Source of the DNA: JAPUME01 sp964605715
GTDB taxonomy: Bacteria; Acidobacteriota; Terriglobia; UBA7540; JAPUME01
DNA length: 8,087 nt
Assembly: GCA_964605715.1 (NCBI GenBank)
Contig: CAZSDV010000074.1
Span: forward strand, 1 to 8,087
Direction: 5' to 3'
Both the position numbers and the translations under genes were made by a program. The notes beneath the pieces were generated by a model that worked only from the letters and a program-made list of their open reading frames with translations, was not told where the DNA came from and did not search any database. The stretch's first letter is position 1. Each line of letters opens with the position of its first letter. Positions 1 through 7,231 of the stretch are shown piece after piece.

Positions 1-1312
1 TAAGGAAGCTAAGAGTGTTTCTGTCTACCTGGATCAGAACTATGGCGACAAGTTTAAAGCTCCAAATAGCCGCAGGCTAGCACCGCTTCCACGATTAAGC
101 TCCTCTTTCATACCAGACACCACTCTCCCACAGTCGCTACCTCCTGGAACAAACATCAACAAGCAACAGCCACGGCCCCGGCAAATTCTCAACCTAGTTG
201 CCAGAGGAGTAGACGAGCGAGAGACCTACCTAGTCGCCCTGGGTGATATGGCTTTCGATAGCTCCTATATATTTGGTGAGCCTGCACGGAGCATGGGTCT
301 CAGTTGTAATACCTGCCACAATAAAGGAGTAACCAACCCTCAGTTCTTCATTCCCGGCCTCTCGGTGGTGCCAGGAACGATAGATGTTAGCAATAGCTTC
401 TTCGGAGGGCACGCGAACAATGGTATTTTTGACCCCATTGATATTCCTGATATGCGTGGCATCCGATTCACAGCCCCTTACGGAAGGAATGGTCGTTTCG
501 CCTCACTGCGGGAATTTGTGAGGAACGTCATCGTCAGCGAGTTTAGCGGCCCGGAGCCAGATCCCGATATCGTGGATGGGATCGTAGCCTACCTGAATGA
601 AATCGACTACCTGCCGAATTCACATCTCGAAAGCAATGGTTCACTTAAGTCAACAACTCCTGTGGAGGCGAGGCGAGGCGAGGAAATCTTTCATCGCACC
701 TTCTCTTCCATGAAGGATCTCTCCTGTGCATCCTGCCATGTTCCAGCCACATTCTTCCTCGACCGACAAAGGCATGACGTGGGTACCGTCCCGCCCGCAG
801 AAACCTATGGTAAAGACGGTGCGCTGGATACGCCAACACTTCTAGGTACGCGCTTTACGGCTCCCTATTTCCATGATGGAAGTCGACCAACACTAAAAAG
901 CGTAGTGGACTATTTTGATGAGTATTACCGTCTTGGCCTTACCCTAACTGAAAAAGGCGACCTTACCGCGTATCTTCAAACCATCGGTGATGGCATCGAA
1001 GCCTTTGAAAGTAACGAGAGCATCGTTGCACCGGAGCTTGAGGAATTTGAAATTTTCCTTTCCACTTATGAAACTTTGGTTGCGCGGAATAAGCCTGAGC
1101 TTATCCGGATTCTCTTTCAAACTGTGGCCTTCGAGGTTCGAGCTCATAAATGGGATCTAAAAAATCCGGCTCTAGAACCTGTGATGGAAGAGTTGGCGCA
1201 AGCACTTGATATTGGCTATGTAGCATTAATAGCCGGCGAGATGACTCGAGTGAACAAGGCTGTCACCAAATTCCGAAACCTCTACCACCAACATAAGGAG
1301 CATTTACAGTGA
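1..1312 (+). CDS. Di-haem cytochrome c peroxidase / MauG-family protein, 5' end missing
   Basis: The frame is open from base 2 to the TGA at 1310-1312, giving 436 visible residues with no ATG, GTG or TTG before 248. The gene therefore starts upstream of the window, and the ATG at 248 is internal. Two c-type haem sites are visible: CNTCH (window residues 102-106, bases 305-319) and CASCH (242-246, bases 725-739). Each is followed by a TAPY segment, TAPYGRNG near 157-164 and TAPYFHDG near 286-293, as in the di-haem CCP/MauG family. Such proteins sit in the periplasm and either reduce peroxide or carry out other haem redox chemistry. The TAPYMHDG methionine common in classical CCP is Phe here, so ordinary peroxidase activity is not assured. 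The last ~100 residues (333-436) form a charged, probably helical extension beyond the second haem domain. The stop overlaps the next start (GTGA), which suggests an operon with the downstream transporter. The family call is firm; the substrate is unknown. Confidence 0.88.
   Translation, partial: KEAKSVSVYLDQNYGDKFKAPNSRRLAPLPRLSSSFIPDTTLPQSLPPGTNINKQQPRPRQILNLVARGVDERETYLVALGDMAFDSSYIFGEPARSMGLSCNTCHNKGVTNPQFFIPGLSVVPGTIDVSNSFFGGHANNGIFDPIDIPDMRGIRFTAPYGRNGRFASLREFVRNVIVSEFSGPEPDPDIVDGIVAYLNEIDYLPNSHLESNGSLKSTTPVEARRGEEIFHRTFSSMKDLSCASCHVPATFFLDRQRHDVGTVPPAETYGKDGALDTPTLLGTRFTAPYFHDGSRPTLKSVVDYFDEYYRLGLTLTEKGDLTAYLQTIGDGIEAFESNESIVAPELEEFEIFLSTYETLVARNKPELIRILFQTVAFEVRAHKWDLKNPALEPVMEELAQALDIGYVALIAGEMTRVNKAVTKFRNLYHQHKEHLQ
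1295..1300 (+). promoter_or_regulatory. Ribosome binding site for the binding-protein gene
   Basis: AAGGAG lies 8 bases before the GTG at 1309, inside the end of the cytochrome gene. It supports the GTG start that overlaps the cytochrome stop codon. Confidence 0.8.
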
Positions 1313-2223
1313 CGCGCACAAAATTCTCATTCCTATTTGTACTGCTATCAATTTTTTCAGCACTGGTCTTTCTTGAGGACACAAAGCAAGCAAAGGCGGG
1401 GCCAGCAAAGGTAATTAATACCAGTCTCCCTCCGCTCCGAATTGCGTTTATTCCCTCAGCAAATCCTGGCCAGATGCTGGAAGATGTGCGACCTGTAATC
1501 ACCTACCTCGAAAAGGAGTTAGGCCGACCTGTACGCCCCTACGTCATGACCGATTATAGTGCTGCGGTTGAAGCTCTTCGTGGTGGCCAGGCAGACGTAA
1601 GCTTTATGTCTCCTCTTCCTTACGTAATGGCACACCATATGGGTGTTGCCGACGCTCTACTGGGGGAAATTTACCGGGGACACACTACCTACCGTGCTAA
1701 AATCTTCGTCCGCCGTGACAGTAAAATTCGCAGGCTTGCGGATCTTCGTGGTAAAACTATCTCCTTTGTCGATCCCATCTCGTCATCAGGATTCATGTAC
1801 CCAGTGGATATTTTCCACCGTGCTGGGCTTCTTCAGCCGGGTGAGGGACCAGAAAAATTCTTTGGGCGCACCTACTTTGCTGGTGGTGACGAACAAGCTA
1901 TTCGCTCCGTATTTAACCGCTTTACTGACGCCGCCGGTATAGGGGAATTTTCCATCTCGCTACTCCGGCCTGAGGAACGTGAAATGATGGTGTCAATTGC
2001 AGAATCGGTTGACATCCCTTCTCACTGTGTCGTGGTCCGGAGAGGTTTAAATCCCGAGCTTCGCAAAAACTTCCGCAACGCTACACTAAACCTAAATAAG
2101 CCAACCAATCGCCACCTTCTTAGATTCCTCTATGGTATCGACGGCTACGTCACCGTTACTCACAAATCATTCCTAGGCGTCGAGCAACTGGCTATCAAAC
2201 ATGGATTCCTTCAGGGCAAGTGA
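1309..2223 (+). CDS. PhnD-like periplasmic substrate-binding protein (phosphonate/phosphite/oxyanion type)
   Basis: This 304-residue protein starts at GTG, overlapping the preceding TGA as GTGA. Residues 1-30 look like a Sec signal peptide: basic MTRTK, a hydrophobic stretch 6-22, and cleavage probably after AKA at 28-30. The mature part follows the PhnD/PtxB pattern: LRIAFIPS near 43-50, TDYSAAVEALRGGQADV near 81-97, a SPLPYV segment near 101-106, and the anion-binding loop DPISSSG at 155-161, followed by a FAGGDEQAI region near 190-198. It should capture an oxyanion or organophosphonate in the periplasm and deliver it to the permease encoded downstream. The family also includes phosphite, hypophosphite and arsenite (AioX) binders, so the ligand cannot be read from the sequence. 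Coupling to a di-haem cytochrome upstream is unusual. The stop overlaps the ATPase start (GTGA). Confidence 0.88.
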   Translation: MTRTKFSFLFVLLSIFSALVFLEDTKQAKAGPAKVINTSLPPLRIAFIPSANPGQMLEDVRPVITYLEKELGRPVRPYVMTDYSAAVEALRGGQADVSFMSPLPYVMAHHMGVADALLGEIYRGHTTYRAKIFVRRDSKIRRLADLRGKTISFVDPISSSGFMYPVDIFHRAGLLQPGEGPEKFFGRTYFAGGDEQAIRSVFNRFTDAAGIGEFSISLLRPEEREMMVSIAESVDIPSHCVVVRRGLNPELRKNFRNATLNLNKPTNRHLLRFLYGIDGYVTVTHKSFLGVEQLAIKHGFLQGK

Positions 2224-2978
2224 GCATCCTACACCTAAAAAATGTGGAAGTTTCCTATGGCAAGGGCGCCCCTACCCTCCATATCCGTCACCTCACCATA
2301 GAAGCGGGAGAGCAACTAATAGTTATTGGGCCAAGTGGAGCAGGCAAAACAACGTTATTGCGTTTACTGAAAGGCTTCCTTGCGCCGACGCAAGGAACTA
2401 TTAGAATACTCGGTAACGATCTCCCTCTGCCTAGAGGTCTTCGGCTCCGCCGCCTGCATCAACGTTTGGGATTTATTCATCAACAATTCAACCTTGTCTC
2501 ACGCTCCACTCTTTTAACAAACGTTCTCTGTGGACGGTTAGGGAAAGTTCATAGTTGGCGGTCATTACTTGGCTGTTTCTCGAAAAAAGATTTAAAAGTG
2601 GCCCTTCGCACCCTCGAAGAGGTGCATATGGGACACAAGCTTTCACAAAAAGCCTCAACGCTTTCTGGTGGAGAACAGCAGAGGGTAGCTATCGCCCGCG
2701 CACTTGCACAGGAACCAGAAATCCTCCTGGCTGATGAACCTGTTTCGAACCTTGACCCGCACCTTAGCCGCGAGATCCTAGAATTGCTCGCGGCAACAGC
2801 GTCCAGGCGAAACCTTACGCTCGTAATTAACTTACACCAACCTCGTTTAGCACGTGAATTTGGCTCGCGCATAATCGGCATGCGTGCCGGCCGAATTGTT
2901 TGGGAAGGGGATGCAAAAAAACTATCCTCTGACGCTTTGTCTACAATTTATGGAGAACAATACGACTTTACTAACTGA
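2220..2978 (+). CDS. phnC: PhnC-like ABC transporter ATP-binding protein
   Basis: This 252-residue cytoplasmic ATPase powers the importer. Visible motifs are Walker A GPSGAGKTT at 37-45, a Q-loop in HQQF near 87-90, the signature LSGGEQ at 148-153, Walker B EILLADEP at 167-174 with catalytic Glu173, the D-loop SNLDP at 176-180 and the switch His206. The stretch between Q-loop and signature, with SLLGCFSKKD near 115-124, matches the PhnC subfamily rather than generic ABC ATPases. It starts at GTG overlapping the previous TGA. Only a weak AGGG lies three bases upstream, so translation probably depends on coupling to the preceding gene. The nucleotide-binding machinery looks complete. The symbol reflects family membership; phosphonate as substrate is not shown. 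Confidence 0.9.
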   Translation: MSILHLKNVEVSYGKGAPTLHIRHLTIEAGEQLIVIGPSGAGKTTLLRLLKGFLAPTQGTIRILGNDLPLPRGLRLRRLHQRLGFIHQQFNLVSRSTLLTNVLCGRLGKVHSWRSLLGCFSKKDLKVALRTLEEVHMGHKLSQKASTLSGGEQQRVAIARALAQEPEILLADEPVSNLDPHLSREILELLAATASRRNLTLVINLHQPRLAREFGSRIIGMRAGRIVWEGDAKKLSSDALSTIYGEQYDFTN

Positions 2979-3765
2979 AGGTAACTCGAAAAAAATTCCA
3001 GGAACGTGCCTAACGACCTGGCTTTTGAGGGCCATGGCAACAATTGTGGGCTTGGCCGCGTTAGCTTTGTCATGGCAAGGAACAGAATTCCAGCCGTTGC
3101 AGCTTGTAGGAAGTCTGCCGCGTATTGCCGAATTCCTGGGCCGAATGGTTCCCCCCAACTGGTCTGTGTGGGAAGTGGTAGCCAGGGCCTCCCTGGAAAC
3201 CCTTGAGATCGCGGTACTCGGAACATTCATTGGTCTGGTAGCTTCATTTCCTTTAGGATTTCTTGCTGCCTCAAACCTCACACCTGGGTGGATACATCAT
3301 CCCACCAAGATAGGGTTAAGTCTGGTCCGTTCTGTTCCTTTAATTCTGCTAGCTCTGCTATTTGTGGTTGCTGTAGGATTAGGACCCTTTCCCGGCGTAC
3401 TAGCTATCGCATTCCATTCGGTCGGCATGTTGGGTAAATTCTGCGCCGAAGCATTCGAGAATACCGACCCTCACATTGTGGAAACCATCCAAGGCACAGG
3501 TGCTTCGCGCACCCAGATCCTACGATTCGCAATTCTTCCACAAGTAATACCGCAGATTATTTCCTTTGCTCTTTATCGGTTGGAATTAAATATCCGGGAT
3601 GCAACAATTCTAGGTCTAGTAGGGGCAGGTGGAATCGGCTATTACATCACGCTTTACATACGTGGTTTTCAATATGACAAAGTAGCAGCGCTCTGTCTAA
3701 TTATCTTTGCCATGGTCTTGGCAGTAGACCTGATAGCATTTCTGTTGCGGAAGCGTGTGGGTTAA
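2950..3765 (+). CDS. phnE: PhnE-like ABC transporter permease
   Basis: This is the inner-membrane permease of the importer, 271 residues from the ATG at 2950. That start overlaps the ATPase gene by 29 bases and leaves a short cytoplasmic tail before the first membrane helix (about 24-42). An upstream GTG at 2884 would add 22 unlikely residues. No good Shine-Dalgarno precedes 2950, so coupled translation is likely; ATG 3034, with GAGG close by, is a less likely alternative because it would cut into the first helix. Further membrane segments lie at about 83-108, 123-143, 147-165 and 245-266. The EAA loop that contacts the ATPase spans about 167-199, with the conserved Gly in TGASRTQILRF and the end ILPQ. 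ATILGLVGAGGIG near 218-230 is typical of PhnE. The permease appears intact and ends the coupled four-gene group. Confidence 0.88.
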   Translation: MENNTTLLTEGNSKKIPGTCLTTWLLRAMATIVGLAALALSWQGTEFQPLQLVGSLPRIAEFLGRMVPPNWSVWEVVARASLETLEIAVLGTFIGLVASFPLGFLAASNLTPGWIHHPTKIGLSLVRSVPLILLALLFVVAVGLGPFPGVLAIAFHSVGMLGKFCAEAFENTDPHIVETIQGTGASRTQILRFAILPQVIPQIISFALYRLELNIRDATILGLVGAGGIGYYITLYIRGFQYDKVAALCLIIFAMVLAVDLIAFLLRKRVG

Positions 3766-3787
3766 GAAGGAGAACCGGAGGCTTAAT

Positions 3788-3832
3788 GTGCTAAAGGGGA
3801 GGATGTCACTTTGTGGTGTACTCCACGTGTAA
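3788..3832 (+). CDS. Possible 14-residue leader peptide ORF
   Basis: GTG at 3788 opens a 14-codon frame (reading with initiator Met, MLKGRMSLCGVLHV) ending at TAA 3830-3832. A good GGAGG (3777-3781) stands 6 bases before it. An ATG two bases earlier (3786) in another frame gives only Met-Cys-stop. The ORF overlaps the hairpin at 3808-3835, which would fit a translated leader controlling the channel gene. Such short frames also arise by chance, and there is no run of regulatory codons, so this is a tentative call. Confidence 0.2.
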   Translation: MLKGRMSLCGVLHV

Positions 3833-3835
3833 AGT
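3808..3835 (+). repeat. Bulged inverted repeat / hairpin upstream of the channel gene
   Basis: ACTTT (3808-3812) pairs with AAAGT (3831-3835), and GTGG (3813-3816) pairs with CCAC (3823-3826) around a TGTACT loop. Four unpaired bases (3827-3830) break the descending side. There is no downstream T-run, so it does not look like a terminator. It could be an RNA leader structure or an operator-like site. Confidence 0.3.
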
Positions 3836-3919
3836 TGCTAAGTTTGGATTTCCGGCAATTTTCCCTCTCTCCAGGCGCCATCTCGAGATAAGATAAGGAA
3901 ACGAACCTTCAACCTTTTC

Positions 3920-3925
3920 AGGAGG
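3920..3925 (+). promoter_or_regulatory. Ribosome binding site for the MscS-family channel
   Basis: AGGAGG, a full match to the anti-Shine-Dalgarno core, lies 8 bases before the GTG at 3934 and fixes that start. Confidence 0.85.
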
Positions 3926-3933
3926 ATTGGTCA

Positions 3934-5007
3934 GTGGATAAAATAGTGATCCTGGGAATTCCTTTCTTTCAGTTCGCTGCAGCGTTATGCGGCCTGCTGG
4001 GATATGTAATTCTAGCTTTTCTGCTCCGTAAGTTTCTTTTTCGAAAAATCTCCCAAGTTACACTGACTTCCAAAAGCAAGTGGGATGACGTCTTCATGCA
4101 CGCAACAATGAGCCCGACATTGCTGCTAATTCTGGTATCAACAGCTTGGTTGGCAGGAAAAATCATGAGTCTTCCTGTGAACTGGGAACAGAATATCGAT
4201 CAGTTAATTAGGATTGGCGCAATCGTTTCACTCATCCTTTTTATGGACCGATTCCTGCGCGGGACTGTAGAGCTCCACCAGGAACGGCTTGCGGGCATGA
4301 ACATAAGTCGATCCATTGCTCGCGTCATTGTTCGCGCGTTAGTATTAGTCGTTGGTGGGCTAATAGTTTTAGATACATTGGCAATCTCAATTACGCCATT
4401 GCTGGCATCTCTCGGAGTTGGTGGGCTAGCGGTTGGCCTAGCTTTACAGGGAACCCTGTCGAATCTTTTCGCCGGAATGCAAGTAATCGGCGACCGGCCA
4501 ATTCGCGTAGGAGATTTCATAAGACTGGAAAGTGGAGAACAAGGCTATGTCACTGAAATTGGATGGCGCGCGACCAAGGTACGCATGCTCCCCAATAACA
4601 CCGTCGTCATTCCTAATTCCAAAATCGTCGATTCGGTTATCACTAACTATTATGTTCCCGAAAGGGCGCTTTCCGTATTAGTTCAGGTAGGGGTTGCCTA
4701 CGAAAGTGACCTGGAACATGTTGAGCGAGTCACTATCGAGGTGGCACAAGAAATACAACAAAAAGTCACAGGGGCCATTCGCGATTTCGAACCTTTTATC
4801 CGCTACCACACCTTCGATAATTCAAGTATCAATTTTACTGTTATCATGCGGGCCGGCGAGTTCCTGGACAACTACCTGATGAAACATGAATTCATTAAAG
4901 CATTACATGCTCGCTATAATCAGGAAGGCATCAGCATTCCCTTCCCGATTCGCACGCTCGACGTACCGCAGGATTTACTTAAGAAATTAGGCGTGAAACC
5001 GAAGTAG
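3934..5007 (+). CDS. MscS-family small-conductance mechanosensitive channel
   Basis: This is a 357-residue inner-membrane protein starting at GTG. Hydrophobic segments lie at about 10-31, 60-78, 91-107 and 128-150, followed by the pore helix at about 153-184. Five membrane segments resemble E. coli YnaI more than the three-segment MscS. The pore helix carries the family's Gly/Ala packing pattern, GVGGLAVGLALQGTLSNLFAG (161-181), followed by RPIRVGDFI at 188-196. Next comes the beta domain with a VTEIGWRATKVRMLPNNTV stretch at 206-224 and IPNSKI at 226-231, then an alpha/beta C-terminal domain. The family opens under membrane tension to release solutes during osmotic downshock. The gene is preceded by a strong ribosome binding site and a 168-base gap, so it is probably transcribed separately from the transporter genes. 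Nothing appears broken. Confidence 0.93.
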   Translation: MDKIVILGIPFFQFAAALCGLLGYVILAFLLRKFLFRKISQVTLTSKSKWDDVFMHATMSPTLLLILVSTAWLAGKIMSLPVNWEQNIDQLIRIGAIVSLILFMDRFLRGTVELHQERLAGMNISRSIARVIVRALVLVVGGLIVLDTLAISITPLLASLGVGGLAVGLALQGTLSNLFAGMQVIGDRPIRVGDFIRLESGEQGYVTEIGWRATKVRMLPNNTVVIPNSKIVDSVITNYYVPERALSVLVQVGVAYESDLEHVERVTIEVAQEIQQKVTGAIRDFEPFIRYHTFDNSSINFTVIMRAGEFLDNYLMKHEFIKALHARYNQEGISIPFPIRTLDVPQDLLKKLGVKPK

Positions 5008-5151
5008 ATACAACCGGATATCCGCCGTTAAGAGAAAGGAGCTTCTTCTCCTGCGCTTCCGCCTAACGAAATACGATGGATGTCCTCGGCCAGGCATTCA
5101 TGCTCGTACTCCCGACGGTGCGCCATGATCTCCACGGAGGGAAACTCTAAA
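5008..5151 (+). other. Intergenic gap before transketolase
   Basis: This 144-base gap contains only a weak 5-bp hairpin, AGGAG (5037-5041) with CTCCT (5048-5052) around CTTCTT, and no T-run after it. In-frame ATGs at 5080 and 5125 could extend transketolase at its N-terminus. The resulting basic, Ser/Arg/Cys-rich extension is foreign to the family and neither ATG has a ribosome binding site. No confident promoter or terminator was seen. Confidence 0.4.
5136..5141 (+). promoter_or_regulatory. Ribosome binding site deciding the transketolase start
   Basis: GGAGGG lies 10 bases before the ATG at 5152. Together with family length, it favours 5152 over the upstream in-frame ATGs at 5080 and 5125. 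Confidence 0.7.
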
Positions 5152-7146
5152 ATGGGATCGCTCGACAAGCTATGTGTAAACACCCTGCGATTTCTAGCTG
5201 TAGATCAAGTGGAGCAGGCTCAGTCTGGGCACCCCGGACTGCCATTAGGAGCTGCCCCCATGGCCTACGTACTTTGGGACCGGATTCTACGTCACAATCC
5301 ACGTAACCCAAAATGGTCCAACCGGGACCGTTTTATTCTTTCAGCTGGGCACGGATCTGCCCTACTCTATTCCCTCTTGCACTTGTTTGGTTACAACCTA
5401 CCCCTGGATGAGCTGAAACGTTTTCGGCAATGGGAAAGCAAAACTCCCGGCCACCCGGAGTATGGACGCACAGTGGGAGTCGAATCCACCACTGGCCCAT
5501 TAGGCCAGGGTTTCGCTAACGGTGTCGGAATGGCTCTAGCGGAGCATTTCCTCTCAAGCCTTTTTAACCGACCAAACTTTCCGATCGTCGACCATTTCAC
5601 ATACGCGATTGTCTCCGACGGCGACATGATGGAAGGCATTTCCTCAGAAGCAGCATCCCTTGCTGGAACCATGCACCTAGGAAAGATTATATACTTCTAC
5701 GACGACAACCGTATATCCATTGAAGGCAACACCAATTTATCATTCACAGAAAATGTCAAATATCGTTTCGAAGCTTACGGCTGGCACGTTGTTTCCGTAA
5801 CAGATGGCAATAACCTCCCCGTAATTGAAAAAGCTATCCGCGAAGCGCAAAGAGAGAGTCGGCTACCCTCTCTCATTATCGTCCGCAATCACATAGGTTA
5901 CGGCAGTCCTAAGCAGGACACAGCCGAGGTTCATGGTGCTCCTCTTGGAAAGGACGCTCTCCGGAAGACCAAGGAAGCCCTGGCATGGCCCGCCGAATCA
6001 CCTTTCCATATCCCAAAAGAGGCAGCCGCTCACTTTCAGGAAGCCGTTGAGCGGGGCACTGAACAGGAAGCTAATTGGAACAAGCTATTTAGAAAGTATC
6101 AAAGCAAATACCCTGAGCTAGCCACCTTATTCCAAAACTCGGAAATTGGAAAGCTTCCCAAGGATTGGGAAAGTGACGTACCTTTCTTCAAGCTAGATGA
6201 TGGACCGATTGCAACCAGAGAGGCAGGGGGAAAAACCTTAAACGCGCTAGCTGGGCGCATAAAAACCTTAGTGGGAGGCTCGGCTGATCTCTCTCCCTCT
6301 ACAAAAACTCTTCTGGTCGGCGAAGGAGACCTTGGCCTAGAGGAAAGCGGGGGACGGAACATTCACTTTGGAGTCCGCGAACATGCAATGGGAGGGATGC
6401 TGAACGGCATGGCTTTGCATGGCAGCACCATTCCTTACGGCTCAACTTTTATGGTCTTTTCTGACTACATGCGCCCCTCCTTGCGACTGGCAGCCTTAAT
6501 GCAGATTCACACCATCTTCGTATTCACACACGATAGTGTGGCGGTGGGAGAGGATGGACCCACACATCAGCCAGTGGAGCACATTCAAAGCCTCCGGCTC
6601 ATTCCTGGCCTCATTGTTTTACGTCCCGCCGATGCCAATGAGACAGTTGCGGCTTGGCGTATAGCGATCACCCAAAAGCGCCCCTTTGCCCTGGCACTTA
6701 CTAGACAGAAACTTCCAGTGCTTGACGCAGACAGGTTGAGCATTGCGGACGGAGTATCTCGGGGTGGGTACATTTTATCGGAAGCTCAAGGCTGCAAATG
6801 CGAAATCATTCTGATTGGGACTGGCTCGGAGGTCCATCAGGCCTTGGATGCTCAAAAGATTTTAGCAAAGGAAGGTATTTGTTCACGGGTCGTCTCCATG
6901 CCTTCAGTGGAATTATTTCGCGAACAACCAGATGACTACCGTCAGGAGGTACTGCCACCCGAGGTTCCCAAGTTAGTTGTGGAGGCCGGAGTGTCAGAGG
7001 GCTGGAAGGAAACCATAGGAGGCAATAGCGATGTGGTTGGGATCAGCCGTTTTGGGGCATCGGCACCAGCAAAAATTGTACTCGAGAAACTAGGGTTTAC
7101 AGGTAAACTAATCTCCCAACGGGCCCGGAGACTAATTAAACAATAA
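5152..7146 (+). CDS. tkt: Transketolase
   Basis: This is a cytoplasmic, thiamine-diphosphate-dependent enzyme that moves two-carbon units between sugar phosphates in the non-oxidative pentose phosphate or Calvin pathways. From ATG 5152 it has 664 residues, against 663 in E. coli TktA, and its residue numbers nearly coincide, which supports this start. Visible active-site positions are His27 in SGHPG, His67 in AGHGS, His101 in TPGHPE, the ThDP/metal site SDGDMMEG with Asp156 and Asn186 in YDDN, His261 in VHGAPLG, Arg356 in IATRE, Ser383 in GSADLSPS region, Glu410 in HFGVRE, and Asp468/His472 in GEDGPTHQP. The three domains (PP, Pyr and C-terminal) are all present, the last with a MPSVELF segment and VEAGVSEGW. 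The enzyme looks fully active. It lies 85 bases upstream of a transaldolase-family gene, the usual partner pairing. Confidence 0.96.
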   Translation: MGSLDKLCVNTLRFLAVDQVEQAQSGHPGLPLGAAPMAYVLWDRILRHNPRNPKWSNRDRFILSAGHGSALLYSLLHLFGYNLPLDELKRFRQWESKTPGHPEYGRTVGVESTTGPLGQGFANGVGMALAEHFLSSLFNRPNFPIVDHFTYAIVSDGDMMEGISSEAASLAGTMHLGKIIYFYDDNRISIEGNTNLSFTENVKYRFEAYGWHVVSVTDGNNLPVIEKAIREAQRESRLPSLIIVRNHIGYGSPKQDTAEVHGAPLGKDALRKTKEALAWPAESPFHIPKEAAAHFQEAVERGTEQEANWNKLFRKYQSKYPELATLFQNSEIGKLPKDWESDVPFFKLDDGPIATREAGGKTLNALAGRIKTLVGGSADLSPSTKTLLVGEGDLGLEESGGRNIHFGVREHAMGGMLNGMALHGSTIPYGSTFMVFSDYMRPSLRLAALMQIHTIFVFTHDSVAVGEDGPTHQPVEHIQSLRLIPGLIVLRPADANETVAAWRIAITQKRPFALALTRQKLPVLDADRLSIADGVSRGGYILSEAQGCKCEIILIGTGSEVHQALDAQKILAKEGICSRVVSMPSVELFREQPDDYRQEVLPPEVPKLVVEAGVSEGWKETIGGNSDVVGISRFGASAPAKIVLEKLGFTGKLISQRARRLIKQ

Positions 7147-7158
7147 GACTCACAAGTA

Positions 7159-7195
7159 ATTATTGAGGCAATCTCATTGGCTGTCTAGCAATAAT
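7159..7195 (+). repeat. Nested inverted repeat between transketolase and transaldolase-like gene
   Basis: ATTATTG (7159-7165) is the reverse complement of CAATAAT (7189-7195). Inside it, CAAT (7169-7172) pairs with ATTG (7176-7179) around a 3-base loop. No T-run follows, so it is not a standard terminator. It may be an RNA processing or stability element between two cotranscribed genes, or chance. Confidence 0.3.
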
Positions 7196-7222
7196 GTAGT
7201 GAGTGGAAGACCTGTAAGGTAA

Positions 7223-7227
7223 GGGGG
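7223..7227 (+). promoter_or_regulatory. Shine-Dalgarno-like G-run before an ATA start position
   Basis: GGGGG within AAGGGGG sits four bases before the ATA at 7232, directly after the in-frame TAA (7220-7222). It is the only ribosome-binding-like motif placed to serve this frame. It suggests that initiation once occurred, or still occurs, at 7232. Confidence 0.4.
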
Positions 7228-7231
7228 AACC

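Larger units (their letters stand above)
3766..3933 (+). other. Intergenic gap with purine-rich leader, small ORF and hairpin
   Basis: This 168-base gap separates the transporter operon from the channel gene. It begins with two ribosome-binding-like motifs, AAGGAG (3767-3772) and GGAGG (3777-3781). It then holds a 14-codon ORF (3788-3832), a bulged hairpin (3808-3835) and a 10-base perfect palindrome ATCTCGAGAT (3880-3889). I see no stem followed by a T-run, so there is no standard intrinsic terminator. No convincing sigma-70 promoter was found either; TAAGAT at 3889-3894 could serve as a -10 but lacks a matching -35. Confidence 0.5.

Noticed and set aside
248..250. ATG at 248 as the true start of the di-haem cytochrome
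   Set aside because: The frame is open back to base 2, and the residues just before the ATG fit the family's pre-haem helix. Starting here would leave no signal peptide for a periplasmic haem protein.
2884..2949. GTG at 2884 as the permease start
   Set aside because: It would overlap the ATPase gene by 95 bases and add 22 residues not typical of PhnE. ATG 2950 gives the expected short tail before the first helix.
2549..3281. Minus-strand ORFs of 92-119 codons across the ATPase and permease genes
   Set aside because: They are shadows of two well-supported genes on the + strand, with low-complexity Arg/Ser-rich translations and no ribosome binding context.
5080..5151. N-terminal extension of transketolase from ATG 5080 or 5125
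   Set aside because: The extension is unlike the family and lacks a ribosome binding site. ATG 5152 has GGAGGG upstream and gives the standard length and residue numbering.
7159..7195. Intrinsic terminator after transketolase
   Set aside because: The outer 7-bp stem is AT-rich with a long loop, the inner stem is only 4 bp, and no T-run follows.
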